Shown: positions 34,759 to 44,287, numbered from the stretch's first letter. The stretch is DNA of 64,000 nucleotides from Rhizobium sp. S152 (GCF_030380735.1 NZ_JAUDRZ010000002.1:310001-374000), one strand, 5' to 3'. A program made the numbers and translations. The notes: generated by a model not told the origin, from the letters alone.

Positions 34759-35191
34759 GTGGCCTCTGATTGATGAAACGATGGCCGACTGTCGCGAGAC
34801 CACACTTGCACGCAGGAATGGCTAGGCCAGTTGCGCAGGCGATATGGGTCGCCTGGCGGGCCGCGCCTTTGCCGCTTATTGAAGAGTGCCTTAACAATTA
34901 ACTCGGATGGCAGTCGGGTTATGGGGCATGCTCGGAAGTGGACATGGCAGAGATCGTGGCCATCATGGCGGCTTGGGGAGCTTCTACCGATTACACATCA
35001 ACCCAAGGCTTGGTTCTCAACCCGCTTCAAGATGCATTCCCAACGAGCCAAAAGAAGAGCCGTTTTGCATCTTAAATGAAATACGAGCGTGGACACCGCG
35101 GCACGATCTAACCGCTGGTACGCTGAATTTAAAATCAGTATTTGCTGGAAGCAGCTTTCACGGGATTGAAATCCGGCCAGTCAGGCAGGGC
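34759..35191. other. 433-bp gap with no convincing gene
   Basis: Lies upstream of the chemoreceptor gene and downstream of the prolyl aminopeptidase gene, both on the minus strand. Short frames here lack ribosome sites and protein-like composition. I see a 16-bp imperfect palindrome CTGAATTTAAAATCAG (35123-35138, 14 of 16 positions symmetric) and otherwise nothing I can name; the chemoreceptor promoter should lie in the part near 34800-34950. Confidence 0.5.
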
Positions 35192-36493
35192 TCACGAGGT
35201 GATAGGACCGCCACGCTGCTTGACGAGGTTGGTCAACCTGTTGAATACGGCCGGCGACTGGCGAACGCCGTCATGCTCGAATTCGTTCGTCACCCAGGCC
35301 TGCAGATTGCCGACATGCCGTGCGGTTTCCAGTGACAGCCCCGCATCGACATACATGTCGTCGTGATAGACAACGGCGGCGACAGGAACGTCGTTCGCGG
35401 CAAGGCGAACCGTATCGTAAAGCGGTTCGTAGTGTTCGCGCGCGGCAAGTGCCTCGACGCCCGGTTGAAATGCGCGCAGAGATCGGATCTCCTCGAACAT
35501 CCAAGGATACATCATCTCGCCGGTGAGAAGCAGCGGGCGGGCCTTGCTCTCGAAGGCCGGATATTCCGCACGGATGCGGTCGGCCGCCCATGCCGTCGGC
35601 ACGGTGCCTTGGCCGTAGATGCTCTCCTGCAGCGCCGCAAAGAGCGGGTTTTCGTCGAACGAGGTCAGCGACATCACCTGTGCGAGGAAACGATCGGACA
35701 GCCGATCCTCCTTCGGGCCGGAAAAGGCCTCGTCCAGCAGCCAATGTACGTTCTCATAGCCCGGCGCCATTCCGAAATCGATACCGATGGTCTGCAGCCG
35801 CCGCACCGAAAGCCGGTCGCCATCCGGCAGACGGACATCGTTGGCTTCGATGAAGTCGGCAATGCGCGCCAGACGTGCCGCGTCGAAGGGGTAGCGCTTG
35901 TGGTAACCGGCATTCTTCTCGGCGACGCGCGGATAGGTGCGACGGTAGACATCATCGGCTGTCGCCGTGAGCCCGGCGAGGCCACCGGTCACATAGCAGG
36001 CCGCAAGTCCCTCCGGCGCCTTCGACAGATAGGTCAGCGTCAGGAAGCCGCCGTAGCTCTGGCCGAGCGTTTCCCAGCGACGACCGCCGAAAATCGTCTT
36101 TCGAAGGTGCTCGCAATCGGCGATGATGCTGTCGGCGCGAAACAACGCCAAATAGTCGCCGGCCGCTTTCCCGTCGGTGAATGCCTGCATGGTGGCGCTC
36201 TCGATGCGGCTGCTACGTCCCGTTCCGCGTTGATCGATCAGGATCACACGGTGCGTCTTCAACGCTTCCGCGAGCCATGATGGGCCGCCATTGGAAGGGC
36301 GAGGCGACTTGCCGCCGGGTCCGCCCTGCAGAAAGGCGAGCATCGGCAGGGATTCGCGCCGGCGCACGGGATCGCAGACCTCGCGGGCGAAGATCTTGAT
36401 GGTTCTTCCATCCGGCTTCGACCAGTCGAGCGGGACATCCACCACGTGATCGCGCATGTGCATGCCGGGGATCGTATATTCGTGGAGGAGCAT
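35192..36493 (-). CDS. Prolyl aminopeptidase-like alpha/beta hydrolase (S33 family)
   Basis: 433 residues, the length of the larger proline iminopeptidase subgroup. Motifs: oxyanion segment LQGGPGG (about 56-61), DQRGTGRSS (88-95) and nucleophile elbow GQSYGG with Ser146. The Asp and His of the triad probably lie in YHDDMYVDAG and EFEHDGVR near the C-terminus, leaving a long helical cap between. No signal peptide, so cytosolic: release of N-terminal proline from peptides. It is divergent from an Xaa-Pro peptidase gene 121 bp away, and the two activities complement each other in using proline-rich peptides. Confidence 0.85.
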   Translation of the reverse strand: MLLHEYTIPGMHMRDHVVDVPLDWSKPDGRTIKIFAREVCDPVRRRESLPMLAFLQGGPGGKSPRPSNGGPSWLAEALKTHRVILIDQRGTGRSSRIESATMQAFTDGKAAGDYLALFRADSIIADCEHLRKTIFGGRRWETLGQSYGGFLTLTYLSKAPEGLAACYVTGGLAGLTATADDVYRRTYPRVAEKNAGYHKRYPFDAARLARIADFIEANDVRLPDGDRLSVRRLQTIGIDFGMAPGYENVHWLLDEAFSGPKEDRLSDRFLAQVMSLTSFDENPLFAALQESIYGQGTVPTAWAADRIRAEYPAFESKARPLLLTGEMMYPWMFEEIRSLRAFQPGVEALAAREHYEPLYDTVRLAANDVPVAAVVYHDDMYVDAGLSLETARHVGNLQAWVTNEFEHDGVRQSPAVFNRLTNLVKQRGGPITS

Positions 36494-36614
36494 GGGTCTC
36501 GCCTCTTGATTTCGTTGTCGACATATTGCCTACAGGCGCGGTAGTGTTTGCGCAAGAGGCACCGCGGGCTCTCGCCCGCCCGCCAATCAAGCCCAATCAG
36601 AACTGGAAAACAAC

Positions 36615-37760
36615 ATGTCATGGTCCCATCCCGTCCCTCGCATCTCAGACGACGAACGGCGGGCTCGGCTGGCTGAGCTGCGGCGGTCGCTGGCCGCCGG
36701 AGGGGTGGCCGGCATGCTGCTGGGATCCACCGATAGCCTGCGCTACTACACCGGCCTCGTCTGGCACCAGAGCGAGCGCTTTCTCGGCGCCCTCGTGACG
36801 GCTGATGGGCTGCATTACATCGTGCCGGGCTTCGAGCGCAGCCGTGTCGAAACGCTGCCACGGCTCGCAGGCGACATTCACATATGGGAGGAAGAGGAGA
36901 ACAGTGCTGCGCTTGTTCTCCGGCTCATGGGCGAGAAGGGCACGCTGGCGCTCGACGACGACCTCCCTCTGTTTTTCTATCACGCGCTGGTCGCCAAGCT
37001 GGGGGCTGCCCGGCTCACCGATGGCGGCCCGCTGATCCGCAGGCAGCGCCGCATCAAGTCCGCCGCCGAGATCGCGTTGATTCACTACGCGATGGGCTTG
37101 ACGCTCGACATTCACAAGCAGGCACATGCCCTTATGAAACCTGGAATAAATGCTTCCGAGGTCATCGACTTTATCGAACATCGTCACCGGGCGGTCGGCG
37201 CTGACGGCGGCTCGACCTTCTGCATCGTCTCGTTCGGAGCGGCGACGTCTCTGCCGCATGGCGCGGACGGCGACCAGACGCTGGAAGCCGGCGAAGTCAT
37301 TCTCGTCGACACCGGTTGCCAGATCGACGGCTACCATTCGGACCTGACGCGAACCTACATGCTTGATGGTGGCAACGCCGAATTTGAGCGCGTATGGCGG
37401 ATCGAGCGCGAGGCGCAGCAGGCGGTGTTCGACGCCGCGAGGCTCGGCGCACCGTGTTCCGATCTTGACGATGCTGCCCGCGCGGTGCTTGCCGGGCACA
37501 GGCTCGGTCCGGACTATCGGCTTCCCGGCCTGCCGCACCGCGCTGGTCATGGCCTCGGCCTGCAAATCCACGAAGAACCCTATATCGTCCGCGGCAACGC
37601 CACGCCGCTTTCGGCAGGCATGTGTTTCTCGAACGAGCCGATGATTGTCATACCTGGCAAGTTCGGCATTCGCCTCGAGGATCATATTTACATGACCGAG
37701 AGCGGCCCGCAGTGGTTCACCAAGCCGGCAGCGGGGCCGACGGAGCCTTTCAGTGGCTAG
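36615..37760 (+). CDS. M24 family Xaa-Pro aminopeptidase/dipeptidase
   Basis: 381 residues. The N-terminal creatinase-like domain (about 1-145) leads to a pita-bread catalytic domain with all five metal ligands: Asp232 (VDTGCQ), Asp243 (HSDLTR), His312 (GHGLG), Glu341 (SNEPM) and Glu355 (RLEDH). These dimetal enzymes cleave Xaa-Pro bonds at peptide N-termini in the cytosol. No signal peptide. It is divergent from a prolyl aminopeptidase-like gene, and its stop codon is embedded in a strong hairpin (37747-37773) shared with the convergent next gene. Confidence 0.9.
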   Translation: MSWSHPVPRISDDERRARLAELRRSLAAGGVAGMLLGSTDSLRYYTGLVWHQSERFLGALVTADGLHYIVPGFERSRVETLPRLAGDIHIWEEEENSAALVLRLMGEKGTLALDDDLPLFFYHALVAKLGAARLTDGGPLIRRQRRIKSAAEIALIHYAMGLTLDIHKQAHALMKPGINASEVIDFIEHRHRAVGADGGSTFCIVSFGAATSLPHGADGDQTLEAGEVILVDTGCQIDGYHSDLTRTYMLDGGNAEFERVWRIEREAQQAVFDAARLGAPCSDLDDAARAVLAGHRLGPDYRLPGLPHRAGHGLGLQIHEEPYIVRGNATPLSAGMCFSNEPMIVIPGKFGIRLEDHIYMTESGPQWFTKPAAGPTEPFSG

Positions 37761-37773
37761 TCGCCGCTGAAAG
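37747..37773. terminator. Bidirectional terminator hairpin
   Basis: CTTTCAGTGGC (37747-37757) pairs with GCCGCTGAAAG (37763-37773) with one T-G pair and loop TAGTC: an 11-bp stem between convergent genes. It contains the stop of the M24 peptidase gene. CAGTTTC follows on the plus strand, so the T-run is weak. Confidence 0.65.
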
Positions 37774-37778
37774 CAGTT

Positions 37779-38306
37779 TCACTTCCATTCCCATAGCAGG
37801 TTGGAGCTGAATGGGCGCTGCTCGACGATCACGCCTGGGCGCGCCAGCTTCTGCATGTAAACGCTGGCGTCGCCTTCGCCGTTCAGGCCGACGAAGTGCA
37901 TGCGGGTGGACATAGCCTTGGTCTGCCCCTTGCGCCGGTAGGCGAAGTGGACGGCGCAGACGGGATATTCCCAGTTCGCCGTCAGCATCTCCGCGAACTG
38001 CTTTTCATCGAGCCCTTCGGTCTTTCCGGTGAAAGCCAGGAACTCGCCGAGGCCGAAGAAGCCGGAGAAGACGCCGTAGGCCGTCTGCTGCTCCATCTGC
38101 CTGCCTTCGCCCGATGTCGTGTCGCGGCGGTAGAACAGGCTGTCGGCCTGTCCCTTGGCCTTTTTCATCGAGTAGCTGACCAGCATCTTCTTGGCCAGCA
38201 GTTCCATTGTCAGTTCGTAGGTCTGGTAGCTGTCGGTGTCGGCATGCAGGTCGTCGATCCTGGCTTTCAGATCGATAACATAGTCTCGGAAAAATGCGGC
38301 GGTCAT
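37779..38306 (-). CDS. Unknown protein downstream of spoVR
   Basis: 175 residues from ATG 38306, with AGGAG ahead; a longer frame to 38411 overlaps the spoVR gene and is rejected. The protein is soluble with no signal or membrane span. It has a helical N-terminal half (FFRDYVIDLKARIDDL, ELTMELLAKKMLVSYSMKKAKGQ) and a C-terminal half with YRRKGQTKAMSTRMHFVGLNGEG, a strand-rich pattern. I do not recognise a family. It is the fourth gene of an apparent prkA-yeaH-spoVR transcript (83-bp gap after spoVR), so a role in the same stress or stationary-phase function is possible. Confidence 0.7.
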   Translation of the reverse strand: MTAAFFRDYVIDLKARIDDLHADTDSYQTYELTMELLAKKMLVSYSMKKAKGQADSLFYRRDTTSGEGRQMEQQTAYGVFSGFFGLGEFLAFTGKTEGLDEKQFAEMLTANWEYPVCAVHFAYRRKGQTKAMSTRMHFVGLNGEGDASVYMQKLARPGVIVEQRPFSSNLLWEWK

Positions 38307-38389
38307 CACGGCTCCTGGTGGTGTCGCGCGCTTGCTAGCAGAAAACCGCGAATTCGCAAAAGGTTGGGACCGATGTCTGGCAGGAGACG

Positions 38390-39931
38390 TCAGATATCGT
38401 CGGTCGTGCACTCGTAAAGCGTGGTGCCTGTGGCATCGTCAAGACCGACAAGGCTGACGCCATAGCCCCACAGGTGCCGGACATGCTTCATCGTTTCGTC
38501 GCGACTGCGCTCGTCGAGCAGCACGCCATGCCTGACATTGTGCTGCAGGCGGAGACGCCGGTCGCCCAGGAGATCGACATCGACCACCTGGATATCGGGT
38601 TGCCGTGCGGCGACATCGTAGCTCTGCGCGAGGCCCGATCGCACGGCGGCATAGCCGCGCTCGTTGTGGATCGAGCTGATCTCGCTGTAATTGTCGCCGG
38701 CGCGGTCGGACAACAGGAACAGCCGGAATTTTCGCATCATCGCCGGGCTCAGATACTGGAGGATAAAGGATTCGTCGCGGTGGTTCGCCCAGGCATCGAG
38801 CAGCGTGCCCTTCGGGTCGTTGTTGCCGGCGAAGGAGGGAAACCAGTCGCGGTCCTCGGCGGTCGGTTCGGTGCAGATGCGCTCGATGTCCTGCATCATG
38901 GCAAAGCCCAGCGCGTAGGGATTGATGCCGGAAAACCGGCGATCGTCGTAACCCGGCTGGAAGACGACGTTGGAATGGCTGTGCAGCAGTTCCAGCATGA
39001 CACCTTCGCTGAGCTTTCCCTGCTCGAACAGCCGGTTGATGATGGTGTAGTGCACATAGGTCGCACAGCCCTCATTCATCACCTTGGTCTGGCGCTGCGG
39101 ATAGAAATATTGCGCGATCACGCGCACGATACGCAGGATCTCACGCTGCCATGGATCGAGAATAAGGCTATGTTTTTCAAGGAAGTAGAGCAGGTTTTCC
39201 TCGGGAAGCTTTAACGCTTTCTTGCGCTCCGTCGCATCCCGCTCGGCCTCCTCATGATTGTGCGTTTCGGTGGCAAGCGGCAGTGTCCGCCACAAGTCGC
39301 TATAGGTCTGCTCCTCGTATTCGAGCCGCTCGCGCGCCCGCTCCCTGACCTTTTCGGAGGAAAGGCGTGGCGGCCGGCGATAGCGGAACACGCCCTGGTC
39401 CATCAAGGCATGCGCGGAATCCAGCACCGCTTCCACCGCTTCCGTGCCGTGCCGCTCCTCGCACTTGGAGATATATTTCTTCGCGAAGTCCATGTAGCTC
39501 AGGATCGCGCCCGCATCCGTCCACTGCCTGAACAGGTAGTTGTTCTTGAAGAAGTGGTTGTGGCCGAAGGCGGCATGCGCCGTCACCAGTGTCTGCATCG
39601 CCATGGTGTTCTCTTCCATGAGGTAGGTGATGCAGGGATTCGAATTGATGACGATCTCATAGGCGAGGCCGCGGTGTCCCTTGCGATAGGAGCTTTCCTC
39701 GTAGACGAAGCGCTTGCCGAAGGACCAGTGTTGATACATCAAAGGCATGCCGACGGAGGAATAGGCGTCCAGCATCTGCTCGGACGATATGATCTCGAGC
39801 TGGTTGGGGTAGACGTCGAGGCCCATCTCGTCGAGCGCGATGGTTTCGATCGCATCATAGGCACGCGAGATGGTCGCGAAATTCCAGTCGGAACCATGAA
39901 ACAGCAGATCGGACGTCGTGCGTTTCGCCAT
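38390..39931 (-). CDS. spoVR: SpoVR family protein (YcgB-like)
   Basis: 513 residues, full length for the family. Characteristic conserved stretches are present: DLLFHGSDWNF near the start, QLEIISSEQMLDAYSSVGMPLMYQHWSFGKRF, AHAAFGHNHFFKNNYLF, and a C-terminal region with DVDLLGDRRLRL. The biochemical activity of SpoVR proteins is not established; the Bacillus member affects spore cortex formation, and proteobacterial ones are co-transcribed with prkA and yeaH. Here it follows the yeaH gene by 11 bp on the minus strand, reproducing the conserved trio. Histidine-rich patches suggest metal binding, an inference. Confidence 0.95.
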   Translation of the reverse strand: MAKRTTSDLLFHGSDWNFATISRAYDAIETIALDEMGLDVYPNQLEIISSEQMLDAYSSVGMPLMYQHWSFGKRFVYEESSYRKGHRGLAYEIVINSNPCITYLMEENTMAMQTLVTAHAAFGHNHFFKNNYLFRQWTDAGAILSYMDFAKKYISKCEERHGTEAVEAVLDSAHALMDQGVFRYRRPPRLSSEKVRERARERLEYEEQTYSDLWRTLPLATETHNHEEAERDATERKKALKLPEENLLYFLEKHSLILDPWQREILRIVRVIAQYFYPQRQTKVMNEGCATYVHYTIINRLFEQGKLSEGVMLELLHSHSNVVFQPGYDDRRFSGINPYALGFAMMQDIERICTEPTAEDRDWFPSFAGNNDPKGTLLDAWANHRDESFILQYLSPAMMRKFRLFLLSDRAGDNYSEISSIHNERGYAAVRSGLAQSYDVAARQPDIQVVDVDLLGDRRLRLQHNVRHGVLLDERSRDETMKHVRHLWGYGVSLVGLDDATGTTLYECTTDDI

Positions 39932-39942
39932 GTCTTATTCTT

Positions 39943-41262
39943 TCACTTACGCGCCTGCACGGCCGCCTGCCGGGTGAAGAGCCTGCGGAAGACGGGGTAG
40001 ATATCGGCCGGGCGCGCGATACGTGCCATCTGGAAATTAGGCACTTCGCCATCGACCGCGCGATAGGCCCGCCAGAGCGACGTGCCGTTATCGGTGGCGC
40101 CGAAAATCTCTGTCTCCCGCTCGTCTAGGATTTCGACATAGGCGTAATACTGGCAGAGCCGCATAAGCGGGCCGCGCAGCAACGAGGCGCAACGATCGGA
40201 ATCGCCGCTGATGTTGTCGCCGTCCGAGGCCTGGGCGGCATAGATGTTCCATATATCCGCCGGATAGCGTTCCTCGATCACGCGCAGCATCTCTTCCAGC
40301 GCGGTGGAGACCACGGTCCCTCCGCTCTGGCGGCTGTAGAAGAACGTTTCCTCATCCACCTCGCGCGCTTCGTCGGTGTGTCGGATGAAGACGATGTCGA
40401 TACGATCGTAGCGACGCTTGAGAAAGAGATGCAGCAACACGAAGAAGCGCTTCGCCAGATCCTTCTCCCGCTCTCCCATGGATGCCGACACGTCCATGAG
40501 GCAGAACATCACGGCGCTGGCATTGGGCAGGGGTTGCCGCTCGAAGCGGTTGAAGCGGATATCGACGGGATCGACATAGGCGATACGCCGGCGTCGGCGC
40601 TCGAGATCCTTCAGTTCCTCGCGCAACGCCTGCAGTTCCCGTCGCTGCTGCGCGGATGGTTCGTTGACCTGTTCGAGCAGCGTGATTTTCTCGGCAAGCG
40701 CATTGAGGCTCGCCTCGCTCGGCCGCTGCAGGGCGATGCGGCGGCCGAAGCTGTTGCGCATGGTGCGGCCGACATTGATGTTGGTCGGCGTACCGGCCGT
40801 GGTGAAACCGACGCGGCGCGGCTTGAAGGTGACCGTCTCCTTGAGATTGAGCTTCACCATATCGGGAAGTTCGAGATCTTCGAAAAACAGGTCGAGCACT
40901 TCCTCGCGCGAGAGGATGAACTGGAACTCGTCGTCGCTGCCGCCCTGACCGCCGGTGCCGCCATTGCCGCCGCCTTGTCCGCCGGGGGGCTTGGGCAGCC
41001 GGTCGCCTGCCATGAACTCCTTGTTGCCGGGAAGAACGAACTGCCGGTCGCCAACGCCGGGAGCCGGCTGGAATGTCGGCTCGCCGGCGCCGCGTGCCGG
41101 CATGGGAACGCCATGCGCGGCATCGACATCGGCGATCCTGTCGGATTTAACTTGTTCCTTGATCGTGCGCTTGAGTTCCTCTCGCGCACGGTTCAGGAAA
41201 CGCTGACGATTACCGAGGCTCTTATCCTTCGGATTGAGCCTCCGATCGATGAAATTCGGCAT
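39943..41262 (-). CDS. yeaH: YeaH/YhbH family protein (DUF444), VWA-like
   Basis: 439 residues. N-terminal MPNFIDRRLNPKDKS is typical of the family; residues about 85-110 form a Gly-rich linker (GGQGGGNGGTGGQGG). The C-terminal half has a von Willebrand A-like MIDAS pattern, VMFCLMDVSASMGEREK, then SGGTVVSTALEEM. In enterobacteria YeaH works with the PrkA-type kinase YeaG under nitrogen starvation and stress; its exact activity is unknown. It lies between prkA and spoVR, 25 and 11 bp from them, so the three are one operon. Confidence 0.95.
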   Translation of the reverse strand: MPNFIDRRLNPKDKSLGNRQRFLNRAREELKRTIKEQVKSDRIADVDAAHGVPMPARGAGEPTFQPAPGVGDRQFVLPGNKEFMAGDRLPKPPGGQGGGNGGTGGQGGSDDEFQFILSREEVLDLFFEDLELPDMVKLNLKETVTFKPRRVGFTTAGTPTNINVGRTMRNSFGRRIALQRPSEASLNALAEKITLLEQVNEPSAQQRRELQALREELKDLERRRRRIAYVDPVDIRFNRFERQPLPNASAVMFCLMDVSASMGEREKDLAKRFFVLLHLFLKRRYDRIDIVFIRHTDEAREVDEETFFYSRQSGGTVVSTALEEMLRVIEERYPADIWNIYAAQASDGDNISGDSDRCASLLRGPLMRLCQYYAYVEILDERETEIFGATDNGTSLWRAYRAVDGEVPNFQMARIARPADIYPVFRRLFTRQAAVQARK

Positions 41263-41287
41263 CTGCCAATCCCCCGGTTCGGCAGCG

Positions 41288-43294
41288 TCAGCCGGCCTTG
41301 TTTACGCGCATGTACCAATCCACCAGCCGCCGCACCTGCCGCGCCGTATAGCCCCGCTCGGTCATGCGCTGGACGAACTCGGCATGCTGCTTCTCGGTCG
41401 AACTGTCCTTCTTCGAGCCGAAGCTGATGACCGGGAGCAGATCCTCGACCTGCCCGAACATCCGCTTCTCGATCACTTCGCGCAGTTTTTCGTAGCTCGT
41501 CCAGGACGGGTTGCGCCCGTTGTTGCGGGCTCGTGCGCGGAGCGTGAACTTCACGACTTCGTTCCGGAAATCCTTGGGATTGGCGATGCCCGCGGGCTTC
41601 TCGATCTGCGAAAGCTCGCTGTCCAGGATCTCGCGGTTCAGGATCTGGCCGGTATCAGCGTCCTTGTAGTCCTGATCCTCGAGCCAGGCATCGGCATAGG
41701 AGATGTAGCGATCGAAGAGGTTCTGTCCGTACTCGCTATAGGATTCGAGATAGGCCTTCTGGATTTCGTGTCCGATGAACTCGGCGTAGCGTGCTGCCAG
41801 TTCGGACTTGATGAAGTCGAGATAGCTTGCCTCGATCTCCTTCGGGAACTGCTCACGCCGGATGGCCTGCTCCATGATGTACATCAGGTGCACGGGATCG
41901 GCGGCAACCTCCTTGGTGTCGTAGTTGAAGGTTTCCGACAGCACCTTGAAGGCGAAACGGGTACTGATGCCGGTCATGCCCTCATCGACGCCGGCGGCGT
42001 CACGATACTCCTGAACAGACTTGGCCTTGGGATCAGTATCCTTCAGGTTCTCGCCGTCATAGACACGCATCTTGGTGTAGAGCGGTGAATTCTCGTGGCG
42101 GGCAAGCCGCGTCGATACCGTGAAGCGGCTGAGGTTTTCCAGCACTTCCGGCGCGCAGGGGCTCTTGGCAAGCTCGCTTTCGCGCAGCAGCTTTTCGTAG
42201 ATCAGTCGCTCTTCCGTCACGCGCAGGCAATAAGGCACCTTCACGACCAGGATGCGGTCGAGGAAGGCCTCGTTGTTCTTGTTGTTCTTGAACTGCAGCC
42301 ACTCCGATTCGTTCGAGTGGGCGACGACGATCCCCTGGAACGGGAAGGCGCCGAAGTTTTCTGTGCCGTTATAGCTGCCTTCCTGGGTCGCGGTCAGCAG
42401 GGGGTGCAGCACCTTGATCGGCGCCTTGAACATTTCAACGAATTCCAGGAGCCCCTGTGTGGTACGGTTTAGACCACCGCTGTAGGAATAGGCGTCGGGG
42501 TCGGCCTGGCTGTAGTTTTCGAGCTGGCGGATATCGACCTTGCCGACAAGTGCCGAGATATCCTGATTGTTTTCGTCGCCCGGCTCCGTTTTGGCGATGG
42601 CGATCTGGCGGAGCCGCGAGGGCGTCAGTTTGACGACGCTGAACTTCGAGATGTCGCCGCCGATCTCATCCAGTCGCTTGGTCGCCCAGGGCGAAACGAG
42701 GCCGGTGAGACGGCGCCTGGCGATGCCGTACTTATCCTCGAGCAAGCTCGCCATGCGGTCGGGGTTGAAGAGCCCAAGCGGCGACTCGAATACGGGGCTG
42801 ATCTGGCCGTTTATTGCCAGCGTGTAGATCGGCTGGCGCTCCATCAGTTTCTTCAGGCGCTCGGCAAGCGACGACTTGCCGCCACCGACGGGGCCGAGCA
42901 GATAGAGAATCTGCTTGCGTTCCTCCAGTCCCTGCGCCGCGTAGCGGAAGTAGCCGACGATCCGCTCTATGGTATCCTCCATCCCATAGAAATCGGCGAA
43001 GGCCGGATAAATCTTCACGGTTCTGTTCGAAAAAATTCTGCCGAGGCGCTCGTCGGCGCTGGTGTCGATCAAGGTCGGCTCGCCGATGGCTTCGACCATC
43101 CGCTCCTGCGCCGTGGCATACATCCGCTTATCGTCGCGGCATGCCAGCAGGTATTCCTGCAGGCTCAACTCTTCCTGTGCTGTGCTGGTATAGATCTCCG
43201 AGAACAGGTCGAAGACGTCATTTTCGCTTTTCTGCATCATCTCACCCGCGGCCAGTTGTTTGAAACGGGGATCGCTGCGTGGAGGCTCGCTCAT
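41288..43294 (-). CDS. prkA: PrkA-type serine protein kinase (YeaG-like AAA+)
   Basis: 668 residues. An N-terminal AAA+ domain carries Walker A LGPVGGGKSS (about 133-142) after the YPAFADFYGMEDTIERIV segment that is highly conserved in PrkA, followed by a C-terminal kinase-like region. Known members are cytosolic and act as protein kinase or AAA+ protease-like factors in stress and stationary phase. The start at 43294 has a weak ribosome site; ATGs at 43240/43237 (before QKSENDVFDLF) with GGGTGAG upstream are good alternatives, so the first 18 residues are uncertain. First gene of the prkA-yeaH-spoVR operon. Confidence 0.94.
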   Translation of the reverse strand: MSEPPRSDPRFKQLAAGEMMQKSENDVFDLFSEIYTSTAQEELSLQEYLLACRDDKRMYATAQERMVEAIGEPTLIDTSADERLGRIFSNRTVKIYPAFADFYGMEDTIERIVGYFRYAAQGLEERKQILYLLGPVGGGKSSLAERLKKLMERQPIYTLAINGQISPVFESPLGLFNPDRMASLLEDKYGIARRRLTGLVSPWATKRLDEIGGDISKFSVVKLTPSRLRQIAIAKTEPGDENNQDISALVGKVDIRQLENYSQADPDAYSYSGGLNRTTQGLLEFVEMFKAPIKVLHPLLTATQEGSYNGTENFGAFPFQGIVVAHSNESEWLQFKNNKNNEAFLDRILVVKVPYCLRVTEERLIYEKLLRESELAKSPCAPEVLENLSRFTVSTRLARHENSPLYTKMRVYDGENLKDTDPKAKSVQEYRDAAGVDEGMTGISTRFAFKVLSETFNYDTKEVAADPVHLMYIMEQAIRREQFPKEIEASYLDFIKSELAARYAEFIGHEIQKAYLESYSEYGQNLFDRYISYADAWLEDQDYKDADTGQILNREILDSELSQIEKPAGIANPKDFRNEVVKFTLRARARNNGRNPSWTSYEKLREVIEKRMFGQVEDLLPVISFGSKKDSSTEKQHAEFVQRMTERGYTARQVRRLVDWYMRVNKAG

Positions 43295-43603
43295 ATTACT
43301 GAACGGTGCAGGCGACCGTTAGTTCATTCAAATACTTACGCGAAGTCAAAAAAAGTGACCGAATAGGAAAACCGCAACGAGAGGCGATATGTCTTCCGGG
43401 GCGGAGCAGGCGACTCGGCCGCTTTATAGTGAGAGAGTAAGACCAATCAGGCCGGAGCGCTAACGCTTTTTGTAGCTCTCTGTAACGATCTTGTGACGGA
43501 CGTAACGTTCCGGCATTTCGGCTGCCATTTTCGGACGCGTGACAGCCTGCGGCGTCTGACGCTATAGCTGCCATAGAGATGAAACCGGCGAACCGAGCGC
43601 TCC
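43295..43603. promoter_or_regulatory. Divergent promoter gap between prkA and recX
   Basis: 309 bp without a gene, upstream of both prkA (minus) and recX (plus). A stress-type promoter for prkA is expected here. A GGAAC/CGTT pair on the minus strand (43507-43511 and 43484-43487) has 19 bases between the boxes, longer than the 16-17 of the alphaproteobacterial EcfG general-stress promoter, so I do not call it. No SOS box is evident near recX. Confidence 0.4.
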
Positions 43604-44155
43604 GTGACCGACGATGTGACAGACACCGACCTGCCCACCAAGCGCATGCTTAGCTGGGCCCGCAACTCGACGATCTATCGGCTCGAGCGCCGCATGATGA
43701 CCGAGAAACAGCTGTTCGATGCGATCAGCCGCAAGGCGAGGGAGAAGTTCGAGGATGTCACCGAGGCTCAAGTAAAGGCCATGGCGGATTTCGCCGTGAA
43801 GTTCGCCTACGACCAGGGCGCGCTGAACGACGTCGCCTATGCCGAGATCAGTACGCGCTCCGCCGTTCGCGGCGGCAAGTCGAAACGGATGATCGCCCAG
43901 AAGCTCGCGATCAAGGGAATCAGCCGGGAGATCGCCGCGATAGCGCTGGAGGAAGCCGATGATCTCTATGCCGCCGTCGCCTTCGCCCGCAAGCGTGCCA
44001 TGGGACCCTTCCGGCGCGATGAGGCCGATGAAAAGCGGCTCACCAAGGAAATGTCCGCCTTTGCGCGAAACGGCTTCGGTTTCGGCCTCGGCAAGACCGT
44101 GATGGCCATGAGCCGTGACGATGCCGACGACATCCTCAGCGGGCCGCGTCCGTAG
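43604..44155 (+). CDS. recX: RecX family recombination regulator
   Basis: 183 residues from a GTG at 43604; no better start is seen. The protein is all-helical with the three-helix RecX repeats (LSWARNSTIYRLERRMMTEKQLFDAI, VKFAYDQGALNDVAYAEISTRSAVRGGKSKRMIAQKLAIKGISREI, and a C-terminal set). RecX binds RecA filaments and dampens recombinase activity. It is unlinked to recA in this window, as is common in Rhizobiales. The C-terminal half is somewhat basic and longer than the Escherichia coli protein (166 residues). Confidence 0.85.
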   Translation: MTDDVTDTDLPTKRMLSWARNSTIYRLERRMMTEKQLFDAISRKAREKFEDVTEAQVKAMADFAVKFAYDQGALNDVAYAEISTRSAVRGGKSKRMIAQKLAIKGISREIAAIALEEADDLYAAVAFARKRAMGPFRRDEADEKRLTKEMSAFARNGFGFGLGKTVMAMSRDDADDILSGPRP

Positions 44156-44287
44156 CGAGTTCGCTCGAGACGATCGGCCTCGGAAGGCGGTTTTGAGCGC
44201 GCTTGCGAGCATCCGCCCGCACGGTGGCGCTTTTGTTATGCAGCGTTGATGCACGGCTGTGCACTAAAATGGTCGATACGCTCTCAT

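Noticed and set aside
34831..35335. Short plus-strand frames between the chemoreceptor and prolyl aminopeptidase genes
   Set aside because: No ribosome sites, unusual composition, and one runs into the minus-strand peptidase gene.
43484..43511. EcfG-type general stress promoter (GGAAC ... CGTT) for prkA
   Set aside because: Spacing between boxes is 19 bases; the known alphaproteobacterial spacing is 16-17.
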